Assembly (NCBI RefSeq): GCF_001969385.1
Contig: NZ_CP014796.1
Span: 3,117,501-3,181,500 of the forward strand
Length of the DNA stretch: 64,000 nucleotides
Direction of reading: 5' to 3'
Source: Salipiger profundus
GTDB taxonomy: Bacteria; Pseudomonadota; Alphaproteobacteria; Rhodobacterales; Rhodobacteraceae
The position numbers were made by a program, and so were the translations under genes. Of this stretch, positions 27,682 to 36,277 are shown piece by piece. Every line of letters begins with the position of its first letter. Positions within the stretch are counted from its first letter, which is position 1. The notes below the pieces were generated by a model. The model worked only from the letters and a program-made list of their open reading frames with translations. It was not told the origin of the DNA and searched no databases.

Positions 27682-28185
27682 ATGTCACTGATCCGTCTCA
27701 TCGACGGGATCAACGAGGTCGTCGGCAAGGCGGTCTCCTTCATCGCCGTCATATTCGCCGGCATGATCATCTACGACGTGATCATGCGCTACGGGTTCAA
27801 CGCGCCCACCACCTGGGCGTTCGACCTCACCAAGATGCTCTACGGGTTCTACTTCGTGATGCTGGGCGGTTACGCGCTGCGCCACGGTGCCCACGTGCGG
27901 GTCGACCTGGTCACCGACAACCTTGCCCCCATGGCACGCCGCATCATCGAGATCCTGGGCTACCTGATCTTCTTCTTCCCGTTTGCCTGGGTCTTCGTGA
28001 CCAAGAGCTGGGAATTCGCGATGCGCTCCTACGCGCAGGGCGAGACGACCTACGGCGCCGTGCAGCTTCCGGTCTACCCCGTGAAGATCGCCATGGCCGT
28101 GGCCGCTTGCCTGCTCGCGCTGCAGGGCATCTCGGAGGTCCTGAAACTCATCCTCAAGAAGCCGGAGTCCCATCATGTCGGGTGA
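27682..28185 (+). CDS. dctQ: TRAP transporter small membrane subunit
   Basis: Four-helix DctQ subunit of a tripartite ATP-independent importer, 167 aa from ATG 27682, which has AGGGAGG upstream and begins MSLIRLIDGINEVVG. Visible features are the conserved VIMRYGFNAPTTWAFDL in the second helix region and GGYALRHGAHVRVDLV. It overlaps the large subunit gene by 11 nt. It follows the LysR-type operator and probably starts the operon. Confidence 0.93.
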   Translation: MSLIRLIDGINEVVGKAVSFIAVIFAGMIIYDVIMRYGFNAPTTWAFDLTKMLYGFYFVMLGGYALRHGAHVRVDLVTDNLAPMARRIIEILGYLIFFFPFAWVFVTKSWEFAMRSYAQGETTYGAVQLPVYPVKIAMAVAACLLALQGISEVLKLILKKPESHHVG

Positions 28186-29500
28186 AACGATCGGTCTCAT
28201 CATGGCCGGTCTGCTGCTGATCGGCCTCTTCATGGGCCACCCGCTGGCCTTCGTCCTCGGCGGCACCGCCGTGCTCGGCGCGGTCATCGCCGGCAAGCCG
28301 ATGGTGCTGGGCATCGTCATCAACCGTATCTTCGGCGAGGTGCTCGACAACTACATCCTGATCGCCATTCCGCTGTTCGTGCTGATGGCGCGGTTCCTGT
28401 CCGACTCGGGCGTGACGGACCGGATGTTCGAGACCCTGCGGCTGCTGATGGCCAAGGTCACCGGCGGGCTCGGGCTCGCGGTGGTGTTCATCTCGATCCT
28501 GCTCGCGGCCACCACCGGCATCATCGGCGCTTCGATCACCGTGATGGGCGTCATGGCCCTGAAACCGATGCTGCAATACGGCTATTCCAAGCGGCTCACC
28601 ACCGGCGTCATCGCCGCGTCGGGCTGCCTCGGCATCCTGATCCCGCCGTCGATCATGCTGATCCTGATGGCGTCGAACTCGTCGCTGTCGGTGGGTGAAC
28701 TGTTCGCGGGCTCGATGGGACCGGGCATCATTCTCGGCCTGCTCTACGCCGGCTACGTCGCGCTCGTAGCGATCATCCGCCCCGACCTCGCGCCGCCGGT
28801 TCCGACCGACGACAAGGTCTCGCGGGGAACGCTGCTGCGGATGCTGGTGATGGAAGCGCTGCCGCCGCTCGTGCTTATCTTCGGTATCCTCGGCACCATG
28901 CTGGCGGGCATTGCCACCGCCACCGAGGCCTCGGCAATCGGCGCCGCGCTGGCGCTCGGCATCGTCATCTTCCGCGGCCGCTTCGAGTGGGCCACCTTCC
29001 GCTCGGCGGTCTACGAGACCGCGCGCACCTCGGCGATGATCCTGTTCATCGTGGTCGGCGCGACCGCCTTTACCGGCGTCTTCAACATCACCGGCGGCCT
29101 GCGTGCCGCGCAGGAACTCATGCGCTCGCTCGACATGGCCCCCTGGATGCTGATCGCGGTGATGATGTTCATCGTCTTCCTTCTCGGCATGTTCCTCGAC
29201 TGGACCGGCATCGTGCTGCTGTCGTTCCCGATCTTCCTGCCGATCGTGCAGGAGATGGGCGTCAACGAGCTCTGGTTCGTTGTGCTGACCGCCGTGGTGC
29301 TGCAGACCTCGTTCCTTTCGCCACCCTTCGGATACGCGCTGTTCTACCTGCGCGCGCTCGCCCCGAAGGAGGTGCGCACGTCCGACATCATCATCGGCGT
29401 GCTGCCGTTCATCGGACTGATCCTGATGATGGCCATGGCCATCGCGCTGTTCCCGCAGCTCGTGACATGGCTTCCGGCAACCCTTTACGGACCCAAATGA
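28175..29500 (+). CDS. dctM: TRAP transporter large membrane subunit
   Basis: Twelve-helix DctM subunit that couples sodium-driven transport to the binding protein, 441 aa. Features of the family: MGHPLAFVLGGTAV at the start, CLGILIPPSIMLILMA (the ILIPPS motif, near residue 152) and FLSPPFGYALFYLR near the end (residue 377). It overlaps dctQ by 11 nt and precedes dctP by 17 nt, so the three genes form one transcript. Confidence 0.96.
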   Translation: MSGETIGLIMAGLLLIGLFMGHPLAFVLGGTAVLGAVIAGKPMVLGIVINRIFGEVLDNYILIAIPLFVLMARFLSDSGVTDRMFETLRLLMAKVTGGLGLAVVFISILLAATTGIIGASITVMGVMALKPMLQYGYSKRLTTGVIAASGCLGILIPPSIMLILMASNSSLSVGELFAGSMGPGIILGLLYAGYVALVAIIRPDLAPPVPTDDKVSRGTLLRMLVMEALPPLVLIFGILGTMLAGIATATEASAIGAALALGIVIFRGRFEWATFRSAVYETARTSAMILFIVVGATAFTGVFNITGGLRAAQELMRSLDMAPWMLIAVMMFIVFLLGMFLDWTGIVLLSFPIFLPIVQEMGVNELWFVVLTAVVLQTSFLSPPFGYALFYLRALAPKEVRTSDIIIGVLPFIGLILMMAMAIALFPQLVTWLPATLYGPK

Positions 29501-29517
29501 GACAGGAGGAGATCTCA

Positions 29518-30606
29518 ATGACTCTCGGAAAGACCCTGGCTTCGGCCACCTTCGCGCTGACCCTCGTGGCAGGCGCCGCGTCGGCCCAGCAGAGCTGGCA
29601 GATGACCACCACCTGGCCGTCGTCGCTCGAACTGATCGAATTCGACAAGCATTTCGTGGACCTCGCCAACAAGCTGGCCGGCGACGAGGTGAACATCGAG
29701 TTCTTCGAGGGCGGCAGCCTCGTTCCCTCGGGCGAGGTCTTCGGCGCCGTCGAGAGCGGCACGATCCAGGCCGGCGCCGACTGGCCCGGCTACTGGGCCG
29801 GCCGTGACCCGGCGTTCTCGCCGCTCGCCACCACCTCGAGCCTGTTCAACGCCGTCGACTACGTGAACTGGATCCAGCAGTGGGGCGGCAAGGAAATCTA
29901 CAACGAGACCTACGGCAAGTTCGGCATGGTCTACCTGCCCTACGCCGTGACCAACAACGAGTCCGGCTTCCACACCAAGGAAGCGATCCGCTCGATCGAC
30001 GACCTGCAGGGCAAGCGCCTGCGGGTGTCCGGCCTCGAGCAGGGCCGGCTGCTCAACCAGCTCGGCGGCAGCCAGGTCTCCATGGCCGGCGGCGAGATCT
30101 ACCAGTCGCTCGAGCGCGGCGTGATCGACGGGGCCGAGTTCTCGACCCCCAACGTCGACTGGTCCGGCGGCTTCCAGCAGGTCACCGACTACTGGGCGAC
30201 CCCGGGCTGGCACCAGTCCGCGTCGGTCTTCGGCGTGATGATCAACAAGAGCGCCTGGGATTCGCTGAGCGCCGAGGCGCAGGAGAAGCTCGAGATCGCG
30301 GCTGACGCAACGATGCTGTGGTCGCTCGCCTTCACCGAGCGCCGCGCCAACGACGCCTACAAGAAGTTCGACGAGGCGAACGAGATCACCCGCATGGATG
30401 ACGAGGCGCTGGCCACGATCCAGGAAACCGCGAACGCGGTGATCGAGGAAGTCGCCTGCGAGAACCCGTCCTCGGCGAAGGTCTACCTGAGCCAGCTCGA
30501 GTACCTGCAGGACTACTCGGCATGGCGTTCGGCTTCGGCCCCGTTCAACCTCGGCCGGAACCCCGACGGCCCGGACATCGAGAAGATTCGCGGCTGCGCC
30601 GAGTAA
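29518..30606 (+). CDS. dctP: TRAP transporter substrate-binding protein
   Basis: Periplasmic DctP-type binding protein, 362 aa, with a signal peptide ending ASAQQS near residue 23 and a perfect AGGAGG ribosome site 8 nt before ATG 29518. Family features include GGSLVPSGEVFGAVESG (near 67), GKRLRVSGLEQG and the GVIDGAEFSTPNVD segment with the PGWHQ motif typical of the alpha-keto-acid/lactate-binding (TakP-like) group. A 2-oxoacid or hydroxyacid ligand is therefore plausible but inferred. The neighbouring mmsB (branched-chain acid metabolism) is compatible with this. Confidence 0.93.
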   Translation: MTLGKTLASATFALTLVAGAASAQQSWQMTTTWPSSLELIEFDKHFVDLANKLAGDEVNIEFFEGGSLVPSGEVFGAVESGTIQAGADWPGYWAGRDPAFSPLATTSSLFNAVDYVNWIQQWGGKEIYNETYGKFGMVYLPYAVTNNESGFHTKEAIRSIDDLQGKRLRVSGLEQGRLLNQLGGSQVSMAGGEIYQSLERGVIDGAEFSTPNVDWSGGFQQVTDYWATPGWHQSASVFGVMINKSAWDSLSAEAQEKLEIAADATMLWSLAFTERRANDAYKKFDEANEITRMDDEALATIQETANAVIEEVACENPSSAKVYLSQLEYLQDYSAWRSASAPFNLGRNPDGPDIEKIRGCAE

Positions 30607-30630
30607 GCGCAGGGGCGTGACGACAAGCGG

Positions 30631-30666
30631 CGGCGGCGCGGGACCATCCCGCGCCGCCGTTTTCGT
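30631..30666 (+). terminator. Intrinsic terminator of the TRAP operon
   Basis: A 13-bp perfect stem (30631-30643 and 30647-30659) is followed by TTTT, 25 bp after dctP. Without a T run on the other strand it may end the convergent thiamine operon less efficiently. Confidence 0.85.
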
Positions 30667-30684
30667 TTGACGGGCATCCGGGCG

Positions 30685-31416
30685 TCAGCTCTCCCACACC
30701 CGCCGGCACGCCGCGTCGACGCAGGCGTGCAGCGCCAGGGTGAGGACCGCCAGCACGATGAGCGCCGCGAACATCAGGTCGATCTTCGCCCGCCCGTTCG
30801 CCAGCAGCATCAGGTAGCCGAGCCCCTGCGAGGCCCCCACCCATTCCCCGATGATCGCCCCGATCGGCGCGTAGACCGCGGCGAGCCGCAGCCCCGAGGC
30901 GAAGCCCGGCATCGCGGCGGGCACCCGGATGTGCCAGAGCAGCCGCGCGGGACGCGCGCCCATCACCCGGCCAAGCTCGAGCCAGCCCTTGGGCGTGCGC
31001 ATCAGCGCATCGAAGAACGCCGAGGTCACCGGGAAATAGATGATGAGCAGCGCCATCGCGACCTTTGACCAGAGCCCGTAGCCCAGCCACAGCGTCAGGA
31101 TCGGCGCCAGCGCGAAGACCGGCACCGCCTGGCTGAAGACCAGCACCGGGCGCAGCACCGCCCGTGCCGCCGGCGAGGCCGCGAGCAGGATCGCCGTCGC
31201 AAAGCCAGCCGCCGCACCCAGCAAGAGCCCGAGCCCCACCTCGGCCGCCGTCACCAGCGCGTGTTCGGCGATCAGGGCGCGGCTGGTCCAGAGGGTTTCG
31301 GCCACGAGCAACGGCCCCGGCAGGATGAAGCGCGGCAGCTCTGCCAGCGTCACGACGGCCTGCCACGCCACAAGGCAGAGACAGGCGATGGCGGCAAGGC
31401 GCAGGGTCTGTCTCAT
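30685..31416 (-). CDS. thiX: ABC transporter permease, thiamine-precursor type
   Basis: Membrane subunit of the ThiXYZ-type importer for a thiamine pyrimidine precursor, 243 aa with six helices. The EAA-like loop ELGRVMGARPARLLWHIRVP (near residues 150-169) contacts the ATPase. It is last in the thiamine operon and overlaps the ATPase gene by 4 nt. Its identity rests on the operon context and similarity to NitT/TauT-type permeases; the family alone would allow other substrates. Confidence 0.85.
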   Translation of the reverse strand: MRQTLRLAAIACLCLVAWQAVVTLAELPRFILPGPLLVAETLWTSRALIAEHALVTAAEVGLGLLLGAAAGFATAILLAASPAARAVLRPVLVFSQAVPVFALAPILTLWLGYGLWSKVAMALLIIYFPVTSAFFDALMRTPKGWLELGRVMGARPARLLWHIRVPAAMPGFASGLRLAAVYAPIGAIIGEWVGASQGLGYLMLLANGRAKIDLMFAALIVLAVLTLALHACVDAACRRVWES

Positions 31417-32135
31417 GCGGCCTCCATGAGGTGACGATGCAGCCGCCCTTGGAAGGTCAGCGTTTCCGGCGCATCATAGGCGCGCGGCGGTTGGTCCTGA
31501 GGCACCGGCATTTCGGTGATTCCGTCCCCCGTCATCAGCAGCACGCGCTGCCCGAGCCGCGCGGCCTCGGCGGTGTCATGGGTGACGTGCAGCACCGTGC
31601 GCCCCGAGAGCAGCTCGGCGGACAGCTCCTGCATGAGCGCGCGCGAGCGGGCATCGAGCGCCGAGAACGGTTCGTCGAGCAGCACGACGGGGCGGTCCTC
31701 CATGAGTGTCCGGGCGAGCGCGGCGCGCTGGCGCTGGCCACCCGAGAGCGCGTGCGGTCGCTTGTCGGCATGATCGGCCAGCCCGACGCGGGCGAGCAGC
31801 GCGCGCGCCCTGTCGCGATCCGGGCGCTGCCCGCGCAGCGGGGCCCCGAGCGCGACGTTCGAGACGATATCGCGCCAGGGCATCAGCAGGTCGCTCTGCG
31901 CCATCAGGCCCACGCGCCCCGCCAATGGCTGCCCGTCCCCGGCACCATAGGTGCCGTCAAAGGAAACCTCCTCGCCGAGCCCGGCGAGCAGCCGCAGCAC
32001 CGTGGACTTGCCTACGCCCGACGGACCCAGGAGGCAGGTCCATGTCCCCGCGGGGACCGTGACCTCGATCGGACCGAAGATGGGCGCGTCCCCGATCGTC
32101 GCCCGCCCGGACAGATGCAGCGCCGGAGCGGTCAT
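31413..32135 (-). CDS. thiZ: ABC transporter ATPase, thiamine-precursor type
   Basis: Nucleotide-binding subunit, 240 aa from ATG 32135, which overlaps the tenA stop by 4 nt. Walker A GPSGVGKST, Q-loop MAQSDLL, signature LSGGQRQR, Walker B VVLLDEPFSALD and the switch histidine in HVTHD are all intact. Together with the flanking permease and the NMT1-like binding protein it forms an importer that would feed TenA. Confidence 0.9.
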   Translation of the reverse strand: MTAPALHLSGRATIGDAPIFGPIEVTVPAGTWTCLLGPSGVGKSTVLRLLAGLGEEVSFDGTYGAGDGQPLAGRVGLMAQSDLLMPWRDIVSNVALGAPLRGQRPDRDRARALLARVGLADHADKRPHALSGGQRQRAALARTLMEDRPVVLLDEPFSALDARSRALMQELSAELLSGRTVLHVTHDTAEAARLGQRVLLMTGDGITEMPVPQDQPPRAYDAPETLTFQGRLHRHLMEAA

Positions 32136-32803
32136 GCCGAAAGACCCATCTCCCAGAAGTCCACCTCGAGCCGGGTCGCCTTGGCGAAGCGCGCGCAAAC
32201 CCGTGGCCAGCGGGGGCTCTGCTCGGGCGCATCGCCCAGCCGGCGCGCCGCCGCCGCGTCGATCAGCGCGCCGACCGCCGCGCAGGTCTGCTGGTAGTCG
32301 GCATCGGCATAGGTCGCGATCCAGTCGCGGTAGGGCGTATCGCCCGCCTCCTGCCCCAGCCGCGCGCCGATCTCGCCGTAGCCAAGCACGCAGGGCGCCA
32401 GCGCTGCCAGCAGATCGAGGAAATCGCCCGAATGCCCGGCGTCCAGCACGTATCGCGTGTAGGCCAGGTTCTGCGGCGCTTCCTCGGCCGAGAAAAGCGC
32501 CTCCTCGGAGATGCCCTCGGCGGCGCAGGTCTGGACGTGCAGGCGCATCTCCTCGTCAAGGAGCGCGTGCACGGTCGCCGCGCAGGCACGCATCTCGTCC
32601 AGCGTTTCCGCCTTGGTCACCGCGAGCGCCCAGGCCCGCGAGAAATGCACGAGAAAGACGTAGTCCTGCACGAGGTAGTGCAGGAACGCGTCGCGCGGCA
32701 GGCTGCCGTCGCGCATCCCCTCGACAAAGGCGTGCCGGGTGTAGTCGTGCCACGTGTCGCCGGCGGCCGCGCGCCAGAGCGGGAAGGTCCGTCCGTAGCT
32801 CAT
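32132..32803 (-). CDS. tenA: TenA aminopyrimidine aminohydrolase (thiaminase II)
   Basis: Cytoplasmic hydrolase, 223 aa, that releases the HMP pyrimidine from degraded thiamine for reuse (established for TenA). The all-helical TenA fold shows YVFLVHFSRAWALAV near residue 48 and the active-site cysteine in APCVLGYGEIG near 138; the C-terminal catalytic glutamate lies in RLEVDFWEMG. Both flanking genes overlap it by 4 nt, tying the salvage enzyme to its importer. Confidence 0.95.
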   Translation of the reverse strand: MSYGRTFPLWRAAAGDTWHDYTRHAFVEGMRDGSLPRDAFLHYLVQDYVFLVHFSRAWALAVTKAETLDEMRACAATVHALLDEEMRLHVQTCAAEGISEEALFSAEEAPQNLAYTRYVLDAGHSGDFLDLLAALAPCVLGYGEIGARLGQEAGDTPYRDWIATYADADYQQTCAAVGALIDAAAARRLGDAPEQSPRWPRVCARFAKATRLEVDFWEMGLSA

Positions 32804-33738
32804 TCCACGGCCCCCATGTCGATGGCGAGCTCTGCGACGGGGCGCGTCGCCGCGGTCAGCCCGGCCTCTTGCAGGAAGGTCTCGAAGCGGGCGTAGCGGC
32901 CCGCGTCCAGCGCCTCGGGGCGCAGCGCGAAACGCGGGATGGTGTCGGCCCAGGCGCGTTCGTTCAACGCGTCCTGAAGCTCGGTCGAGGTCGCGGCGAA
33001 GGTCTCCCAGCTCTCCTGCGGATGGTTGACGATGTATTGCGTCGCGCGCTCGGTGGCCGACAGGAAGCGCCGGACCAGGTCCCGGTCCATGGTCTCGGGG
33101 TTGGCGACGTAGATCAGCTCGTCATAGGGCGGCACGCCCTCCTCCTCGGGGTAGAAGCAACGGCCCGCGACGCCCTCGATCTCCATCTGGTTCAGCTCGA
33201 AGTTGCGGAAGGCCCCGATCACCGCATCGACCTGCCCCGACATGAGCGCGGGCGACAGCGACCAGTTGACGTTGACCATCTCGACATCGTCCGGCGAAAG
33301 GCCCGCCTGCCCCAGCATCGCCGAGAGCACCGCGCCCTCGACACCCGAGACCGAGAAGCCCACCTTGCGGTCCTTCAGGTCGGCAATCTCTTCGATGGGG
33401 CCGTCGTCGAGCACCAGCAGGCAGTTCAGCGGGGTCGAGACCAGTGTGCCGACCCGCACCAGCGGCATCCCCTCGGCCACCTGCAGGTGCAGCTGCGGCT
33501 GGTACGAGATGGCAAGATCGGCGCGACCGGCTGCGGCCATCTTCGGCGGGTCCGAGGGGTCGGCGGGCGCGATCACCTCGACCTCGAGACCGGCGTCGGC
33601 GAAATAGCCCTCTTCCTGCGCGATGACGATGGGGCCGTGGTCGGGATTGACGAACCAGTCGAGCACGATGGTGAGCTTGTCCTGCGCGAGGGCGGGCGTG
33701 GCCGCGAAAAGCGCAAGCGCGGTGAGCATGGGTTTCAT
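32800..33738 (-). CDS. thiY: NMT1/THI5-like substrate-binding protein for a thiamine precursor
   Basis: Periplasmic binding protein, 312 aa from ATG 33738, with a signal peptide ending ATPALAQD near residue 20. The opening VLDWFVNPDHGPIVIAQEEG is the hallmark of ThiY/NMT1-like proteins that bind N-formyl-aminomethylpyrimidine (family knowledge). ISYQPQLHLQVAEG and GFSVSGVEGAVL follow. Position between thiF and tenA, with 4-nt overlaps at both ends, supports pyrimidine uptake as its job. Confidence 0.92.
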   Translation of the reverse strand: MKPMLTALALFAATPALAQDKLTIVLDWFVNPDHGPIVIAQEEGYFADAGLEVEVIAPADPSDPPKMAAAGRADLAISYQPQLHLQVAEGMPLVRVGTLVSTPLNCLLVLDDGPIEEIADLKDRKVGFSVSGVEGAVLSAMLGQAGLSPDDVEMVNVNWSLSPALMSGQVDAVIGAFRNFELNQMEIEGVAGRCFYPEEEGVPPYDELIYVANPETMDRDLVRRFLSATERATQYIVNHPQESWETFAATSTELQDALNERAWADTIPRFALRPEALDAGRYARFETFLQEAGLTAATRPVAELAIDMGAVE

Positions 33739-34718
33739 TCGGTATCTCCGGGTTGGTCGCCAAGAGCGACGAGCTTGATGTCTCCGGCCCAGACTTGGGC
33801 CAGCCGGTCCGCCGCCTGCCACGAGCGCAGGCCGGAGCGGCAACACAGGACGGCGCGCTGACCGGGGTCCGGCAGCGGCCCGCCGGGACCGAAGGCGGTC
33901 ACCGGCAGCCGATGCGCATCGGGGCGCACCAGCGGCGCCTCGGTCTCGGCGCGCAGATCGACGACGAAATCGCCGGCGGCGATGCCGGCGGGATCGAGAA
34001 AGCGCGGGGCGTGGTCGGGTTCCGGCGCGCCGGTGAAGCGGAAGCCGCCGAAGCGGAACCCCTGCGCCTCGAAGGTGACGAGCTGGCCGAGGGGCGACGG
34101 CGCGACTCCGGCGAGCAGCGCCAGCGCCATCTGCGCCTGCAGCGCTCCGATGGTCCCAACGACCGGTCCCAGCACGCCGTCCTCGGCGCAGGAGCCGGCG
34201 CGCTGCGGCAGGTCGGGAAACACCGCCCGCAGGCTGGGCGCGCCGCCGCAGAAGGCGCCGACGTGTCCGCCGGTGCCGATCACCGAGGCACTGACCAGCG
34301 GCTGCCCCGTCGCGTGGCAGCTGTCCGAGAGGATATAGCTCACCGCGAAACTGTCGGCGCAGTCGAGCACGAGGTCGGCGCCTGCGCAGAGCGCCGCGGC
34401 GTTGTCCGGGCCGAGCGCGTCCACGACCGCGTCGATGTGCACGTCGGCGTTCAGGGCCCGGATCGCCGCCGCCGCGACCTCGGCCTTGGGCGACCCGGCA
34501 TCGGTCTCGCGGAACAGGGTCTGGCGGTGCAGGTTGCTCGCCTCGACCCGGTCGGGATCGACCAGCGTGATCCGCCCCACCCCGGCGCCGCCGAGATATT
34601 GCAGAACCGGCGCCGCAAGACCGCCCGCGCCCACCACCAGCACATGGGCGGCGGCCAGCGCGGCCTGCCCCGCCGCACCGAACTCCGGCACCGCCACCTG
34701 TCGGGCGTAGCGGGTCAT
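33735..34718 (-). CDS. thiF: ThiF/MoeB-type adenylyltransferase with C-terminal rhodanese domain
   Basis: Activates the C-terminus of ThiS by adenylation and helps load sulfur, 327 aa from ATG 34718. The E1-like domain (residues 1-235) has the nucleotide motif VVGAGGLAAPVLQYL, ASNLHRQTLF and the catalytic cysteine in SCAEDGVLGP. The rhodanese domain (about 240-327) carries CCRSGLRS with the persulfide cysteine. Unusually, the paired CxxC zinc cysteines are missing: the segment normally reading C-x-x-C before the LFP-like turn is APSLRAVFPDLP. The fusion resembles MoeZ/ThiF-rhodanese proteins. Confidence 0.9.
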   Translation of the reverse strand: MTRYARQVAVPEFGAAGQAALAAAHVLVVGAGGLAAPVLQYLGGAGVGRITLVDPDRVEASNLHRQTLFRETDAGSPKAEVAAAAIRALNADVHIDAVVDALGPDNAAALCAGADLVLDCADSFAVSYILSDSCHATGQPLVSASVIGTGGHVGAFCGGAPSLRAVFPDLPQRAGSCAEDGVLGPVVGTIGALQAQMALALLAGVAPSPLGQLVTFEAQGFRFGGFRFTGAPEPDHAPRFLDPAGIAAGDFVVDLRAETEAPLVRPDAHRLPVTAFGPGGPLPDPGQRAVLCCRSGLRSWQAADRLAQVWAGDIKLVALGDQPGDTE

Positions 34719-35311
34719 CGTGTCACCTCGATCCAGTCGCGCGCACGTGCCTCGGGGTCGTCGTGCAGGGTGATGTCGGTCACCACCGAGACAATGTCGG
34801 CGCCCGCCGCGAAGGCCCCGGCCGCGCGCTCGACCCGCATCCCGCCGATGGCGACAAGCGGCAGCTCTCCGACAAGGCGCTTCCACTCGGTGACGCGCTC
34901 GAGCCCCTGCTGCTCCCATTTCATCTTCTTGAGGATCGTCGGATAGACCGGCCCGAGCGCCACGTAGTCGGGCCCGAGCAGCAGCGCCCGGTCGAGTTCA
35001 TCGTGGTCGTGCGTGCTGATGCCGAGCCGCAGCCCGGCACGCCGGATCGCGGGCAGGTCGGCCTCGTCGAGGTCCTCCTGCCCGAGGTGCAGCCAGTCGC
35101 AGCCCGCCTCGATCGCCACGCGCCAGTGATCGTTGACCACCAGCACCGCGCCATGCTGCCGGCAGAGCGCCTGCGCGCGGCTGATGATGGGAAGAAGCTC
35201 GACCTCGGGCGTGTCCTTGATGCGCAGCTGCACCAGTTTCACGCCGAGCGGCAGCATCCGTTCCAGCCACGCCACGCTGTCGAAGATCGGGTAGAACCTG
35301 TCGAGCCTCAT
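34715..35311 (-). CDS. thiE: Thiamine phosphate synthase
   Basis: Joins HMP pyrophosphate to the thiazole phosphate, 198 aa, TIM-barrel. [10 protein letters not shown] (near residue 24), [11 protein letters not shown] (near 57), LHLGQEDL and the glycine-rich VAIGGM near 150 match ThiE/TenI. The pyrophosphate loop, usually GP-x-[FY]-P-T-x-x-K, is present as [18 protein letters not shown], slightly longer and more basic than in E. coli, as in several alphaproteobacterial versions. It overlaps thiG and thiF by 4 nt on either side. Confidence 0.9.
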   Translation of the reverse strand: MRLDRFYPIFDSVAWLERMLPLGVKLVQLRIKDTPEVELLPIISRAQALCRQHGAVLVVNDHWRVAIEAGCDWLHLGQEDLDEADLPAIRRAGLRLGISTHDHDELDRALLLGPDYVALGPVYPTILKKMKWEQQGLERVTEWKRLVGELPLVAIGGMRVERAAGAFAAGADIVSVVTDITLHDDPEARARDWIEVTR

Positions 35312-36078
35312 GCGAGAAACGCCTTTCCGATCAAAGGGGTGGAAGGCGCGGCCATGTCGCGCGCCTCCATCGGGTCGGCCTCGAAGGCCAGCCGACCGGC
35401 CTCGACCGCGCGGGCGAAACCCTGCGCCATGGCGGGCGGATCACCGGCCTTGGCGACGGCGGTGTTCAGCAGGACGGCATCGAAGCCCATCTCCATCGCC
35501 GCCGCCGCCTGGCTCGGCAGGCCGAGCCCCGCATCGACCACCATCGGCACGTCGGGGAACTGGGCGCGGAGCGTGCGCAGCCCGTAGATGTTGGTCAGCC
35601 CCAACCCGGTGCCGATGGGTGCGCCCCACGGCATCAGCACCTCGCAACCGACCGACAGCAGCCGGTCGGCCAGCACGATGTCCTCGGTGGTGTAGGGAAA
35701 GACCTTGAAGCCGTCGTCCACGAGGATGCGCGCGGCCTCGACCAGCCCGAAGGGATCGGGTTGCAGCGTGTCCGCGTGGCCGATGACCTCGAGCTTGATC
35801 CAGTCGGTCTCGAACAGCTCGCGCGCCATCTGCGCCGTGGTCACCGCCTCGCGCACCGAGTGGCAACCGGCGGTGTTGGGCAGGACCGCGACACCAAGGT
35901 CTCGGACGAGATCCCAGAACGCCGCGCCCGCCTTCTCGTGACCGGCCTCGCGGCGGACCGAAACGGTGGCGATGCCGGCGCCGGAACGCCGAAAGGCGTC
36001 CGCGAGCACTCCGGGCGAGGGATATTGCGCCGTGCCCAGCATCAGGCGCGATACGATGTCGGTATCGTAGAGCTTCAT
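35308..36078 (-). CDS. thiG: Thiazole synthase
   Basis: Builds the thiazole phosphate from deoxyxylulose phosphate, ThiS-thiocarboxylate and dehydroglycine, 256 aa, TIM-barrel. [15 protein letters not shown] (near residue 11), the Schiff-base lysine in DWIKLEVIG (near 97), [13 protein letters not shown] (near 145) and [13 protein letters not shown] (near 176) are typical. It is 1 bp after thiS and overlaps thiE by 4 nt. Confidence 0.97.
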   Translation of the reverse strand: MKLYDTDIVSRLMLGTAQYPSPGVLADAFRRSGAGIATVSVRREAGHEKAGAAFWDLVRDLGVAVLPNTAGCHSVREAVTTAQMARELFETDWIKLEVIGHADTLQPDPFGLVEAARILVDDGFKVFPYTTEDIVLADRLLSVGCEVLMPWGAPIGTGLGLTNIYGLRTLRAQFPDVPMVVDAGLGLPSQAAAAMEMGFDAVLLNTAVAKAGDPPAMAQGFARAVEAGRLAFEADPMEARDMAAPSTPLIGKAFLA

Positions 36079-36079
36079 C

Positions 36080-36277
36080 TCAGCCTCCTTGCCGCGGGGT
36101 GACGATCTCGACCCGGTCGCCCGGCGAGAGCGCGGTGCCGGCCCGGGCGGCGCTCGGCACGAAGTCCTCGTTGAGCGCGGTGGCGACCTTTGAATCGCCG
36201 TAGCCCAGTTCCTCGAGCGCGCCTGCCAGCGTCGTGGCGCGGACCTCGGTCGCGGTTCCGTTAATCGTGATCTTCAT
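36080..36277 (-). CDS. thiS: Sulfur carrier protein ThiS
   Basis: Ubiquitin-fold sulfur carrier, 65 aa, for thiazole formation. It opens [12 protein letters not shown], has the NEDFVPSA core, and ends in the diagnostic Gly-Gly (TPRQGG) that is adenylated by ThiF. The start at 36277 lies inside the end of thiO (17-nt overlap). Confidence 0.97.
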   Translation of the reverse strand: MKITINGTATEVRATTLAGALEELGYGDSKVATALNEDFVPSAARAGTALSPGDRVEIVTPRQGG

